From Kaistella soli (lineage in GTDB: Bacteria; Bacteroidota; Bacteroidia; Flavobacteriales; Weeksellaceae), in assembly GCF_019038595.1 (NCBI RefSeq), contig NZ_JAHOPF010000003.1:1-64000 (forward strand): a DNA stretch of 64,000 nt, written 5' to 3'. Positions 33,943 through 43,323 of the stretch are shown piece after piece. A program made the position numbers and the translations under genes. Numbering within the stretch: the first letter of the stretch is position 1; each line of letters begins with the position of its first letter. The notes beneath the pieces were generated by a model. It had not been told where the DNA came from. It did not search any database and saw only the letters and a program-made list of their open reading frames with translations.

Positions 33943-35799
33943 TTATTTGAGAATATCGGCTTCAATTGAACTGTCGCCGAAGATCTTAATGAAAGCTTTC
34001 GTATAGTCTTCTTTGGTGGCAAAGTTAGGATTGTCCATAAATTTTTGAGGATTCACGGCAAAAAGCGGAAACCATGTGCTGGAAATCTGAATCTGGATCC
34101 GGTGCCCTTTTTTGAAAGTGTGCATCACATCCTGAAGCTGAAAATTCACTGCCGTTTTCTGATTCGCTTGCAGTGCTTCCGGTTTTTCTCTGGAATTTCT
34201 GAATCTGGCCGGCATAATTTCGCTGCGAACCATCTGATGATAGTTTCCATAAATCACCCCTTCTTTTTTTTCTTTCGGTACAAAATCTTCCGGATAAACA
34301 TCGATGAGTTTCACCGCAAAATCTGCGTCAGTGGAAGTCGATGCAATGTTCAGTTTGGCCATTATTTCGCCAGCAAAAGTAAGGTCTTCAGTAAGAATAT
34401 CCGTGGTGAAAGTTAGGACATCAGGTCTTCCTACGGCGAAACGCTGGTCTTCACTCATGTAATTTCTTGGCGTAAATCCGTTGAATTCTTTAATGTTTTC
34501 AGAACTTAAAACAGGATTATTGGGATCGCTGTAATATTCAGAAACACTTTGTGACGGTGATTTCTTAAGAGTTCCGTCGGCCAGATAAAAGTTAACTTTC
34601 TGCGCGTTTTTCGGTGGATAGGCAGCAAATTCTTTCCATTCTTTATTCCCGGTGTCATACATCACGGCTTCCGGTAAACCTGCGTCCGCTTTTGTGTTCC
34701 CCTTCAGATAATGATTGAAGAATTTAGTTTCCAGGTTTTTCTGATAATATGTCGCGATACTGTCTCCAAAATAAATCTCATTATGGAAATGTTTTCCGTT
34801 TTCACGCGCCCATGCTCCGTGAGAAAAAGGTCCCATTACAATAGTGTTTTTGGCTTTAGGGCTGGTTTTTTCAATGGTTTTATAAATGTTCAGCGGACCG
34901 GATAAGTCTTCCGCATCAAACCATCCGCCCACCGTCATTACGGCATGTTTTACATTTTTTAAGTGGGGAAGCAGGCTTCTTTTCTGCCAGTATTCATCGT
35001 AGTTCGGGTGATTCATGATCTCGGTCATGAAGAAATTGTTTTTATAATATTTCTCGTAACCGTCTTTCAGAGTTCCCATTTCACGGTAGAATTTCAGCCC
35101 GTCTTCTGAAGATTGCTTTACAAAAGAATCGTTGTACCAGGCTTTGTTTTCAGCTTTGGTTTTCTGCACTCCAAACACAGGGAATGTTCTGAAATAGCCA
35201 AGCATGAATTTTCCGTTATGCAGAAAATCATCATTCCAGAAGTCGGAGATTGGTGCCTGCGGAGAAGAAGCCACTAAAGCCGGGTGATCGGACAGAATTC
35301 CTGCAGCGGTATAAAAACCGGGATAGGAAGTTCCGTACTGACCTACTTTTCCGTTATTGTTGGGGATGTTTTTCAAAAGCCATTCGATCGTATCGTAAGT
35401 ATCGGTGCTCTCATCAACATCTTTCTTGGTTTTATAGTCAACCTGCGGGGTCATGTTGGTAAAGGTTCCTTCACTCATATATCTTCCGCGGACATCCTGA
35501 TAAACGAAAACATATTTGTCGTTCATGAGATATTTGTTGGGACCCAAACCTGCGCGGTATTCATTTTCACCGTATGGAGCAACGCTGTAGCAGGTCCGCT
35601 GCATGATAAACGGATATTTTTTAGCTTTTGAAATATCTTTTGGAATATAAATGGAAGTAAATAATTTTACACCGTCACGCATCGGAATATAAACTTCTTT
35701 TTTGGTGAAGTTATCTTTTACGAAAGTGTTGTCAGGAGCAGTTTGTGCAAATGCCGCTACCATGCAAAAGAAGAAAATAAAATGGAGGTATTTTTTCAT
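33943..35799 (-). CDS. exported CocE/NonD family hydrolase
   Basis: A 618-residue exported serine hydrolase related to cocaine esterase, glutaryl-7-ACA acylase and X-Pro dipeptidyl-peptidases. A signal peptide (MKKYLHFIFFFCMVAAFAQ) is followed by an alpha/beta-hydrolase domain with the nucleophile Ser158 in GQYGTSYPG, a likely catalytic His in GPFSHGAWARE, and a C-terminal jelly-roll domain (DADFAVKLIDVYPE, then GHRIQIQISSTWFP). The likely substrate is peptides or acyl amides in the periplasm; which one is unknown. Confidence 0.92.
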   Translation of the reverse strand: MKKYLHFIFFFCMVAAFAQTAPDNTFVKDNFTKKEVYIPMRDGVKLFTSIYIPKDISKAKKYPFIMQRTCYSVAPYGENEYRAGLGPNKYLMNDKYVFVYQDVRGRYMSEGTFTNMTPQVDYKTKKDVDESTDTYDTIEWLLKNIPNNNGKVGQYGTSYPGFYTAAGILSDHPALVASSPQAPISDFWNDDFLHNGKFMLGYFRTFPVFGVQKTKAENKAWYNDSFVKQSSEDGLKFYREMGTLKDGYEKYYKNNFFMTEIMNHPNYDEYWQKRSLLPHLKNVKHAVMTVGGWFDAEDLSGPLNIYKTIEKTSPKAKNTIVMGPFSHGAWARENGKHFHNEIYFGDSIATYYQKNLETKFFNHYLKGNTKADAGLPEAVMYDTGNKEWKEFAAYPPKNAQKVNFYLADGTLKKSPSQSVSEYYSDPNNPVLSSENIKEFNGFTPRNYMSEDQRFAVGRPDVLTFTTDILTEDLTFAGEIMAKLNIASTSTDADFAVKLIDVYPEDFVPKEKKEGVIYGNYHQMVRSEIMPARFRNSREKPEALQANQKTAVNFQLQDVMHTFKKGHRIQIQISSTWFPLFAVNPQKFMDNPNFATKEDYTKAFIKIFGDSSIEADILK

Positions 35800-35859
35800 G
35801 AATATTAATTTTAGACGAATTTATAAAAAAAATGAAGAAATTTGATTTTTAAAAAGTGT

Positions 35860-36477
35860 ATGATGGATTTATTCGGAAACCTTGCAGATGCTGATGCCAA
35901 TCTCCTTCCCAGAGACGGAACAGTCAGTTATTATGGTAAAATTTTAAACCATACAGAAGCGGATGACTTCTACCGGAGACTTATGGAAAATATTGAATGG
36001 AAAAATGATGAAGCAGTCATCTTCGGAAAAAAAATTATCACCAAAAGGAAAGTGGCCTGGTACGGCGACGAAAGTTTCGAATATACTTACTCAAAATCTA
36101 CAAAAAAAGCCATCCCATGGACGGAAGAACTTCTCCAACTAAAAAAATTAACGGAAGAACTCACCGGGGAAAAATTCAATTCATGCTTGCTGAATCTTTA
36201 TCACAGTGGGGAAGAAGGCATGGCCTATCACAGTGACGGTGAAAAAGATCTGAAGAAGAACGGTGCGATTGCTTCCTTAAGTTTCGGCGCGGAGCGAAAA
36301 TTTTCCTTCAAACATAAGTTCACCAAAGAGAAAGTGGAGCTTATCCTTGAACACGGGAGTTTATTGGTAATGAAAGACCAAACCCAAAGTTTTTGGCTTC
36401 ACCGGCTTCCTCCCACAAAAAAAATCACTTCGCCCAGAATTAATCTGACGTTCCGGACCATTGAAGAAAATTTATAG
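35860..36477 (+). CDS. AlkB-type 2-oxoglutarate/Fe(II) dioxygenase
   Basis: Oxidative repair enzyme for alkylated bases. The 205 residues include the AlkB start FGNLADADANLLPRDG, YLNLYHSGEEGMAYHSDGE-type HxD iron ligands (YHSDGE), and the 2-oxoglutarate motif RINLTFR near the C-terminus with the distal His in LHRLPP. I use the first of two adjacent ATGs (35860 and 35863); the frame extends upstream only to a TTG with no support. Confidence 0.9.
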   Translation: MMDLFGNLADADANLLPRDGTVSYYGKILNHTEADDFYRRLMENIEWKNDEAVIFGKKIITKRKVAWYGDESFEYTYSKSTKKAIPWTEELLQLKKLTEELTGEKFNSCLLNLYHSGEEGMAYHSDGEKDLKKNGAIASLSFGAERKFSFKHKFTKEKVELILEHGSLLVMKDQTQSFWLHRLPPTKKITSPRINLTFRTIEENL

Positions 36478-36619
36478 CAGTTTTACTCTGAAAATCACAG
36501 CTTTATTAAAAGTGTCTTTTTTGAATTATTGCTAAAATTTAACCGTATTCTATGGGTTATTTGGTGAAAGTTTAAGAAAACTTTATCATTTATTAATATT
36601 TCGGCATACATTTTATTAT

Positions 36620-36627
36620 TAAATTTG
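36620..36627 (+). promoter_or_regulatory. -7 box of BON gene promoter
   Basis: TAAATTTG, 34 bases before the ATG at 36662. The rest of 36478-36619 shows nothing else recognised. Confidence 0.6.
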
Positions 36628-36661
36628 ATCATCATATATATTAACATTAAATAATCCAACT

Positions 36662-37141
36662 ATGAAAAAAACATTTGCAATGGCAGCCCTGGCGCTTGCA
36701 GTATCTTTCGGTTCTGTGGCATGTAAAAAGAAAGTAACGGATGCTGAGCTTCAGACTCAGGCTACTACGGTAGTAACTTCCAACCCAACTGCTTCTGTAG
36801 AAGTGAAGGATGGAACTGCTCACCTTAGCGGCACATTTAAGGATCAGGCATCAAAAGATGCGATGATTGCTTCATTAAAGGCAATTCCGGGAATTAAGGA
36901 TGTTATGGATATGTCAACCATTGAAGCTCCGGTCGTAGTAGAAACTGTTTCAGCCGTAGATCCTGCAGTTCAGCAAAAAGTGACTGATGCTGTAAAAGAT
37001 TTCCCTTCAGTAAAAGTGGAAGTGGTGAATGGTGAACTTACCCTTACCGGAAATGTTTCCCCAGAACAGGCAAGAAAAATCAAAATGTCTGTTGACGGCC
37101 TGAAAGCAGGAAAAGTGAACTACAATTACACCGTTAAATAA
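36662..37141 (+). CDS. lipoprotein with two BON domains
   Basis: A 159-residue envelope lipoprotein: signal peptide MKKTFAMAALALAVSFGSVA, lipobox Cys21, then KKK. Two BON repeats follow, about residues 27-88 (VEVKDGTAHLSGTFKDQASKDAMI) and 97-158 (VEVVNGELTLTGNVSPEQARKIKM). BON domains are thought to bind phospholipid surfaces and occur in osmotic-shock proteins such as OsmY. The next gene follows after 8 bases. Confidence 0.88.
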   Translation: MKKTFAMAALALAVSFGSVACKKKVTDAELQTQATTVVTSNPTASVEVKDGTAHLSGTFKDQASKDAMIASLKAIPGIKDVMDMSTIEAPVVVETVSAVDPAVQQKVTDAVKDFPSVKVEVVNGELTLTGNVSPEQARKIKMSVDGLKAGKVNYNYTVK

Positions 37142-37149
37142 TTTTCAAA

Positions 37150-37569
37150 ATGAGCGCATTACAGGATAAATACGCAGGCGTGATTTCCGCAGCACAGTCT
37201 GCAGGAGTATCAGATCTTCAGGTGACTGAACAGGGCGGAATTCTTTATGTTTCCGGAAAGGCGACTTCCACAGCAGCTAAAGATGCAGTATGGAACGCTT
37301 TGGGAGCAATAGATTCTACATATTCGGCTTCGGATATTAACGTCGACGTTCAGGTTGCAGAGTTGGCATCGGGCGCAGCGCTGAAAGTGGCGACTGAAGA
37401 CTCTAACCTTAATATCAGACAGGAACCTTCCACTGACGCAGCGATCGTTGGAAAAGCAGCGAAAGGCGAGTCAGTTACTTTAGTGGAGCAGACTTCCGAC
37501 GACTGGTGGAAAATAAGAACTGCCGATGGTGAAGAAGGTTATGCTTACGCAAGGTATTTGCAGGCATAA
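37150..37569 (+). CDS. BON-like plus bacterial SH3 domain protein
   Basis: A 139-residue protein without a signal peptide. The first half (residues 1-75, QVTEQGGILYVSGKATSTAAKD) looks like a BON or LysM-associated fold; the second half is a bacterial SH3 domain, LNIRQEPSTDAAIVGKAAKG and WWKIRTADGEEGYAYARYL. The pair resembles YgaU-type cytoplasmic proteins (BON plus LysM) with SH3 in place of LysM. It is cotranscribed with the BON lipoprotein, so an envelope or osmotic-stress role is plausible. Confidence 0.8.
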   Translation: MSALQDKYAGVISAAQSAGVSDLQVTEQGGILYVSGKATSTAAKDAVWNALGAIDSTYSASDINVDVQVAELASGAALKVATEDSNLNIRQEPSTDAAIVGKAAKGESVTLVEQTSDDWWKIRTADGEEGYAYARYLQA

Positions 37570-37590
37570 TGTTTTGAACAAAAAAAATTG

Positions 37591-37618
37591 AAACCTCTGA
37601 TTTTTCAGAGGTTTTTTT
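37591..37618 (+). terminator. terminator of BON operon
   Basis: A 10-bp perfect stem AAACCTCTGA/TCAGAGGTTT with a 4-base loop, followed by a T-run. Confidence 0.92.
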
Positions 37619-37659
37619 ATGGTCCAGCTTTTCCGCTTGTCTTTTCAGTTTTTGCAGAT

Positions 37660-37735
37660 TGCCGTATATTGTCCCTGAGAGGAACGCTATTTGCTAAGCA
37701 TTTTGGTAGACGTTCCTTTTACGGTGCTCATGAAT
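37660..37735. repeat. possible remnant of dispersed repeat with AGGAACG/CGTTCCT arms
   Basis: An inverted repeat AGGAACG (37680-37686) and CGTTCCT (37711-37717) encloses 24 bases with TTTTGGTAGA beside the right arm. GTCCCTGAG, GGAACG and TTTGGTAG together resemble intergenic repeats I recall from Chryseobacterium, but only one copy is in this window. Confidence 0.4.
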
Positions 37736-37757
37736 CAGAAGATCAGAAAAAAAATTA

Positions 37758-40460
37758 ATGAAAAGTCTTTATTTCCTATTTTTATTATTGGCTGCGCAAC
37801 TAGGTGCGCAAACTTTCACGGTTGAAGGTCGTGTTCAGGATGCTGACGGTCAGCCTTTAGAAAATGCTGCGGCAACTCTTCTCAAACAAAAAGATTCCAC
37901 GGTTGTGAATTTCACAGGAACCGACACCAACGGAAACTTTAGTTTTAAAATTCCGGCCCAGAAAGAGCCCACGTTTCTGCAGATTTCTCATGACAAATTC
38001 CGGGCGTTTTCGAAAAAGTTTGAAACCGTACAGCAAGATCTTAAAATTGGGACAGTGCTTTTACAGAGAGACATGGTGAGTGATATTGAGGGAGTAACCA
38101 TTAAAGCATCTCCTGTTCAGATAAAAAAAGACACCGTGGAGTACAATGCTTCTTACCTCAAAGTGAATCCTGATGAAAAGATTGATAAGTTGCTGGAGCA
38201 GATTCCGGGTGTAGAAACCGACGCCGACGGGGTAATGACTGTAAACGGGAAACCGGTGAACAAAATCCTGATTAACGGGAAGCCGCTTTTTAACAAAGAC
38301 GGAAAAATTGCAATGGAAACCATTCCGGCCGATCTTATCCGAAAAATTCAGATCACCACCTCCAAAACCAAAGAAGAGGAATTTACGGGCAGGACGCCCA
38401 AATCAGACAGTATCACCGTCAATTTCAATATTGACGAAAAAAATAACAAAGGAACCATCAAAAATTTTAATCTCGGTTATGGTACCAACCGGCGCTATGA
38501 TGTTAAAGGCTTATTTGCGAAATTCCAGCAGGACCGTAATATAGCGGTGATTGCAGGATCCAATAATATTAACGTGTCAGATTTTTCCGTGGACGGGTTT
38601 TTTGAAAAAAATAACAGGAACAAAGCCGCAAACGGAAGAACCGCCAACACAGGTGTTTTACGGACATCCATGGCAGGATTTAATTATTCAGATAAAATAG
38701 GCGGTAATTTTGACCTCGATAAATTCAGTCTGGAGTACAAAGACAGCAACCTCGATACTTTCTCTAAAATCTCCAGAACCACCTTTCTCCCAGATTATAC
38801 CCTGGATAACCGTTCCGAGCGAAGCGGGAATACCGACAAAAGAACCTTTAATTTCAATACTGATGCGTCCCTTGCGCTCGATGCGCTCACCCGAATTACT
38901 TTTTCTACGGGTTTTTCCAATAACGCTACCGATCTTACCCTTGAAAACAATACTTCGACGCTGCGGGACGGTGTTTTGCTCAACACCAGCACGGGATCGT
39001 CCAGAGGAAATACAGTCTCCAACAGTTTCAAACCGCAGATCGGGTTCATCAGAAAATTTGAGAAACCGAACCGCTCGCTATCTGCCTCGCTAAGCAACGT
39101 TTTTTCGCAAAACAATAATGCGAATTTTAACCTCCAGGAGACGCTGTTTTACCAAGATCCGGAACGGAATGATTACAGAAACCAGCTTTCAAAACTTCAC
39201 AATGCTGCCAACGTATTCCGGACGAATATGAAATATACTGAACCTGTTTCTGATTCGGCAACCGTTAGTCTGGAAGTGAATTACGAAAGGCAGAAACTCG
39301 GCCGGACACTCAATGTCAATGATTTTGACGGACCGACCGGAGGTTACTCTATTTATAACACGCTATTATCAAATGAACTGAACCAAAATAACAGTCTTTT
39401 CAATACAGGGCTGATTTACAATTTAAACCGATCAAAATATAGTTTCCGTGCCGGTACAAACCTGAATACTGCGCAGATGAATGTAATGTCAGTCTATAAT
39501 CTCCAGAATTACAGTTTCCAGAAAAAATTTATTTTACCTGAATATGAGTTGATGCTGAATTATAAATTCAACAGAACAACAGCGCTGCGGATTTCCAATG
39601 CCGCTAATTATACCCTTCCCGACGTAAATGATCTCAATCCTTACGTAGATAGTTCGGATCCCTTAGTAACCATTCAGGGGAATCCGGATCTTAAAAGCAC
39701 GTGGCAAAATTCCACCAATATTAACTTTAATACGATGAATTTTGCCAAAGGGATTAATTTTTATTCACGGCTGGGTTTCAACTATACCGATAACGACATC
39801 GTAAATTATTCTTTTTATGATGATTCAGGGAGGCAGTTCAGAACGTTTGAGAATATCAGCGGCAATAAAAGGCTGAATTTTTCCACTTCACTTACCAAAA
39901 CCTATAAATGGAATGGAAACAAGCTGGATCTGGTTCCGTCACTTTCGGCCGGTTACAGCTACCGCAGAGGTTTTCTTGATGCTTTGGAATTTACCAACAG
40001 CACTTATACCGTTGCACCCAAATTTGGGGTAAATATCAACCTTAAAGATTTGATGAATCTTAGGGCCTCTTATGGATTCAGTTTTTCGACATCCCGTTAT
40101 ACCAATGGCCAAACCGACCGTACGGATACTTCCAGACAGAATTTTTCACTGCGTGTGACCAATTATTTTTTCAGTAAAAACCTTTTTTTCAGCAATGATT
40201 TCACTTTTGTGAAAAATAACAATATCGCCTCAGATTTTGCGCGGAGTTCGTATTTCTGGAATTCAAGTGTGAATTATCAGTTTCTCAAAAAACAGATGAT
40301 ACTCAAGTTCTCTGTGAATGACCTGCTTAACCAACGGCAGAATGCGACTCAGACGATAGGAGACAATTATCTGGAAGACCGTGAAGAGCTTGTTCTGAAA
40401 AGGTATTTTATGCTTTCACTGGCGGTAAATCTGAACAGCTTCGGTGGCAGTAAAAACTGA
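37758..40460 (+). CDS. outer-membrane beta-barrel protein with carboxypeptidase-like domain
   Basis: A 900-residue outer-membrane protein. The signal peptide MKSLYFLFLLLAAQLGAQ is followed by a carboxypeptidase-regulatory-like domain (about 22-95, VEGRVQDADGQPLENAAATLL), a plug-like part (IDKLLEQIPGVETDADGVMTVNGKPVNKILINGKPLF) and a long barrel rich in alternating aromatic strands. It matches the OMP_b-brl_3 group related to TonB-dependent receptors, but has no SusD partner nearby. The ligand is unknown. Confidence 0.9.
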   Translation: MKSLYFLFLLLAAQLGAQTFTVEGRVQDADGQPLENAAATLLKQKDSTVVNFTGTDTNGNFSFKIPAQKEPTFLQISHDKFRAFSKKFETVQQDLKIGTVLLQRDMVSDIEGVTIKASPVQIKKDTVEYNASYLKVNPDEKIDKLLEQIPGVETDADGVMTVNGKPVNKILINGKPLFNKDGKIAMETIPADLIRKIQITTSKTKEEEFTGRTPKSDSITVNFNIDEKNNKGTIKNFNLGYGTNRRYDVKGLFAKFQQDRNIAVIAGSNNINVSDFSVDGFFEKNNRNKAANGRTANTGVLRTSMAGFNYSDKIGGNFDLDKFSLEYKDSNLDTFSKISRTTFLPDYTLDNRSERSGNTDKRTFNFNTDASLALDALTRITFSTGFSNNATDLTLENNTSTLRDGVLLNTSTGSSRGNTVSNSFKPQIGFIRKFEKPNRSLSASLSNVFSQNNNANFNLQETLFYQDPERNDYRNQLSKLHNAANVFRTNMKYTEPVSDSATVSLEVNYERQKLGRTLNVNDFDGPTGGYSIYNTLLSNELNQNNSLFNTGLIYNLNRSKYSFRAGTNLNTAQMNVMSVYNLQNYSFQKKFILPEYELMLNYKFNRTTALRISNAANYTLPDVNDLNPYVDSSDPLVTIQGNPDLKSTWQNSTNINFNTMNFAKGINFYSRLGFNYTDNDIVNYSFYDDSGRQFRTFENISGNKRLNFSTSLTKTYKWNGNKLDLVPSLSAGYSYRRGFLDALEFTNSTYTVAPKFGVNINLKDLMNLRASYGFSFSTSRYTNGQTDRTDTSRQNFSLRVTNYFFSKNLFFSNDFTFVKNNNIASDFARSSYFWNSSVNYQFLKKQMILKFSVNDLLNQRQNATQTIGDNYLEDREELVLKRYFMLSLAVNLNSFGGSKN

Positions 40461-40549
40461 TCTTTCTTATCCTCTGACTCCTCATCCTCTTAAGCTCTGG
40501 TGTAAAGCTCCTGTCTTCGGTCAGTCAATATATATTTAATAAAAAAACA

Positions 40550-40557
40550 TATATTTG
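40550..40557 (+). promoter_or_regulatory. -7 box of symporter gene promoter
   Basis: TATATTTG, 61 bases before the ATG at 40619. No clear -33 element. Confidence 0.55.
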
Positions 40558-40618
40558 TAGCCTTACAAATCCGTAGCAAACCATTGCCGCGGACGGTATC
40601 TACGAAAAAACAAACTAC

Positions 40619-41869
40619 ATGAAAGGTCAAAACAAGCTGTTCATTGCCATCATTATTGCACTGATTCTAGGGGTAATTATGGGCGGAATCGTTCACACGC
40701 AATATCCTGAAAGTGCTGAGGGATTTTCAAAAAACATCAAACTTCTGGGAACGGTATTCATCCGTTTGGTTCAGATGATTATTGCGCCGTTGGTTTTCAC
40801 TACGCTTGTCGTGGGAATTGCCAAAATGAGTGACATGAAAATGATTGGCAGGGTGGGAACAAAAGCGATGCTTTGGTTTATCACTGCTTCTTTAGTTTCA
40901 CTTTTTATAGGATTGCTATTGGTAAACTGGCTGGAACCGGGGCATGTTACGAAACTTCCCATTCAGGACGCAGCATCAGCTGATGAACTGCTGAAATCCA
41001 GCAAAGGATTTTCAATGGAAGATTTTGTAAAACACATCATCCCCAAAAGTTTATTTGAAGCTTTTGCCACCAACGAAGTTTTGCAGATTGTGGTATTTTC
41101 CATCATGTTTGGGGTTGCTTTGGCCAATATGGGAGAAGATTATGTAAAACCAATTGTGAAGGCTTTTGATATCTGTGCACACGCCATTTTGAAAATGGTA
41201 GGCTACATTATGTGGTTCGCTCCTTTGGGGGTTTTGGGATCGATAGCAGCAGTGGTAGCTACAAATGGTTTCGAAATCTTTAAAGTGTACGCCATTTATC
41301 TCCGCGATTTTTTCTTTGCACTCGGAATTTTATGGTTGGTCTTGCTGTTGGTGGGTTATTTAATTCTAGGAAACAGGCTCTTCGAATTGTTAAGAAGAAT
41401 CAAAGCACCTTTACTGATCGCTTTTTCAACGACAAGTTCAGAAGCGGTTTTCCCCAAATTAGTGGAAGAACTCGAAAGATTCGGCTGTAACAACAGAATC
41501 GTTTCCTTCATCTTGCCTTTAGGATATTCTTTCAATCTGGACGGAAGCATGATGTACATGACTTTTGCATCCATTTTTATCGCTCAGATTTACGGTATTG
41601 AAATGTCCGTCGGACAGCAAATCACGATGCTTTTGGTGCTGATGCTTACTTCCAAAGGAATCGCGGGAGTACCGCGCGCAAGCTTGGTGATTATCGTAGC
41701 GACCTGCACCATGTTCGGTATTCCGCCTGAAGGAATTGCACTCATACTTCCAATTGATCATTTCTGTGATATGGGAAGAAGTATGACGAATGTTCTTGGA
41801 AATGCGCTTGCAACTTCTTCTGTTTCCAAATGGGAAGGGCAGCTGGAAGATCACGGTGGAAATTTGTAA
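40619..41869 (+). CDS. dicarboxylate/amino acid:cation symporter (SDF family)
   Basis: Inner-membrane transporter that takes up glutamate, aspartate or C4-dicarboxylates with Na+ or H+. The 416 residues show family motifs: LVQMIIAPLVFTTLVVGIA near residue 48, the serine-rich hairpin AFSTTSSEAVFPK, YSFNLDGSMMYMTFA, SKGIAGVPRAS and LPIDHFCDMGRSMTNVLGNALAT. The exact substrate (GltP, GltT or DctA type) is not decidable by eye. Confidence 0.95.
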   Translation: MKGQNKLFIAIIIALILGVIMGGIVHTQYPESAEGFSKNIKLLGTVFIRLVQMIIAPLVFTTLVVGIAKMSDMKMIGRVGTKAMLWFITASLVSLFIGLLLVNWLEPGHVTKLPIQDAASADELLKSSKGFSMEDFVKHIIPKSLFEAFATNEVLQIVVFSIMFGVALANMGEDYVKPIVKAFDICAHAILKMVGYIMWFAPLGVLGSIAAVVATNGFEIFKVYAIYLRDFFFALGILWLVLLLVGYLILGNRLFELLRRIKAPLLIAFSTTSSEAVFPKLVEELERFGCNNRIVSFILPLGYSFNLDGSMMYMTFASIFIAQIYGIEMSVGQQITMLLVLMLTSKGIAGVPRASLVIIVATCTMFGIPPEGIALILPIDHFCDMGRSMTNVLGNALATSSVSKWEGQLEDHGGNL

Positions 41870-41926
41870 AGTCTTTTTAATAAGTAAATTGGTTGGGATT
41901 TACTGTAATTGTTGAAGATTAAACCA

Positions 41927-43242
41927 ATGAAAAATAAATTAGGGACAGCGGTCACTTTGGGTTTTGCCCTTTTTGCGATGTTCTTCGGAGCGGGGAATTT
42001 AATTCTGCCTCCATTTATTGGCCTGAAAACGGGAGACGAATGGTTTGCTGCAATTGCCGGATTTTTTACCACAGGCATTGTTTCTCCATTTTTAGGGGTT
42101 CTTACAGTGGTGCTTTTCGGGACTTCTTTTACAGATCTGGGCCGGAAGGTAAATCCTGTTGTGGTGACGGTTTTAGCTTTGCTGATTATGCTCTGTATCG
42201 GTCCGCTGGTTGCGATCCCCAGAACGGGAGCAGCAACTTTCGAAATTGGAATCAAGCCGTTGCTGCCCAATTTCAGCAATATTCTTTTTTCATTTATTTT
42301 TTTCGCGGTCGTGTTGGCCTTGTCGGTTTCCAAATCTAAAATTGTAGATATCATTGGGAACTTCCTGACTCCTTTTCTCATATTGAGTTTAGGGATTTTG
42401 GTTACTGTCGGTCTGCTTAATCCCACAGCGGTTGCGCAGGCTACAAATGTAACTTCTCAACAGTCTTTCGTTTTTGCCTTTCATGAGGGTTACCAGACTT
42501 TGGATGTATTGGCTTCCGTCATTTTTGCAGGAATAATTATTTCGGCGGCAATCGATAAAGGATATACCAATGCCAAAGACCGTTTTAAAATCACCATTGC
42601 GGCTGGCCTGATTTCTATGGTTGCGCTGCTGTTTATTTAGGCGGATTGATTTATCTCGGTGCGCATTCCGGATATGCGTTTTCTGAAAATGTGTCCCGAA
42701 CCGATTTACTGCTGCATATTTCCAAAGCATTAATGGGTGAAACCGGAACGCTGATTATTTCTATCGCTGTGGCTTTAGCCTGTCTTACCACCGCCATAGC
42801 GCTTACTTCTGCAATGGGAAGTTTTCTCGAAGAACTTACAAAAGGAAAAATGAGCTATAAAACAGGGGTTTTGCTCACGTGTTTGGTTTCTACATATTTT
42901 TCAGTAAAAAGCGTTGAAGAAATTATCGAATACGCGGTAGTCATTCTGGATTTTGTTTATCCCATTACCTTTGCGCTTATTCTTACCGTGCTGTTTTTTG
43001 GTAAAATTATCTTTTCTAAAACTCCTTTCATCGCTGCGGTAGCTACTGCCGCTGTGGTTGCTTCGCTTTCTGTTTTTAAGCATTTTAATCTGTTTTCTCC
43101 TCATATTGAAGAGATCAAAACCTGGCTTCCTCTGTCAGAGCATCATCTGGAATGGCTGCTGCCATCGTTCGCGGCATTCTTCATTGCAGCAGGTTTTAAC
43201 AGCGGCAGAAAAGTACATCATAAAACATCGGGGACTGATTGA
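41927..43242 (+). pseudogene. brnQ: branched-chain amino acid carrier BrnQ, frameshifted
   Basis: The first 238 codons from ATG 41927 encode a LIVCS-family transporter (KLGTAVTLGFALFAMFFGAGNLILPPFIG) and end at TAG 42638-42640. The rest, in another frame to 43242, continues the same protein (GGLIYLGAHSGYAF, ALACLTTAIALTSAMGSFLEEL). Adding one base near 42637-42640 restores FIYGGLIYLGA, so a one-base deletion explains it. About 438 residues would be the intact length. It is a real inactivating mutation or a sequencing error; both halves are otherwise well conserved. Confidence 0.88.
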
Positions 43243-43291
43243 TATCATCTCTTCTAACTTTTATTCATTCTAAATTAAAGAAAAATTTCCG

Positions 43292-43299
43292 TAAATTTG
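43292..43299 (+). promoter_or_regulatory. -7 box of Mrp gene promoter
   Basis: TAAATTTG, 24 bases before ATG 43324. A TTG within it (43297-43299) could be mistaken for the gene start. Confidence 0.7.
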
Positions 43300-43323
43300 T
43301 CACACAATTTTTATGTGATAATT

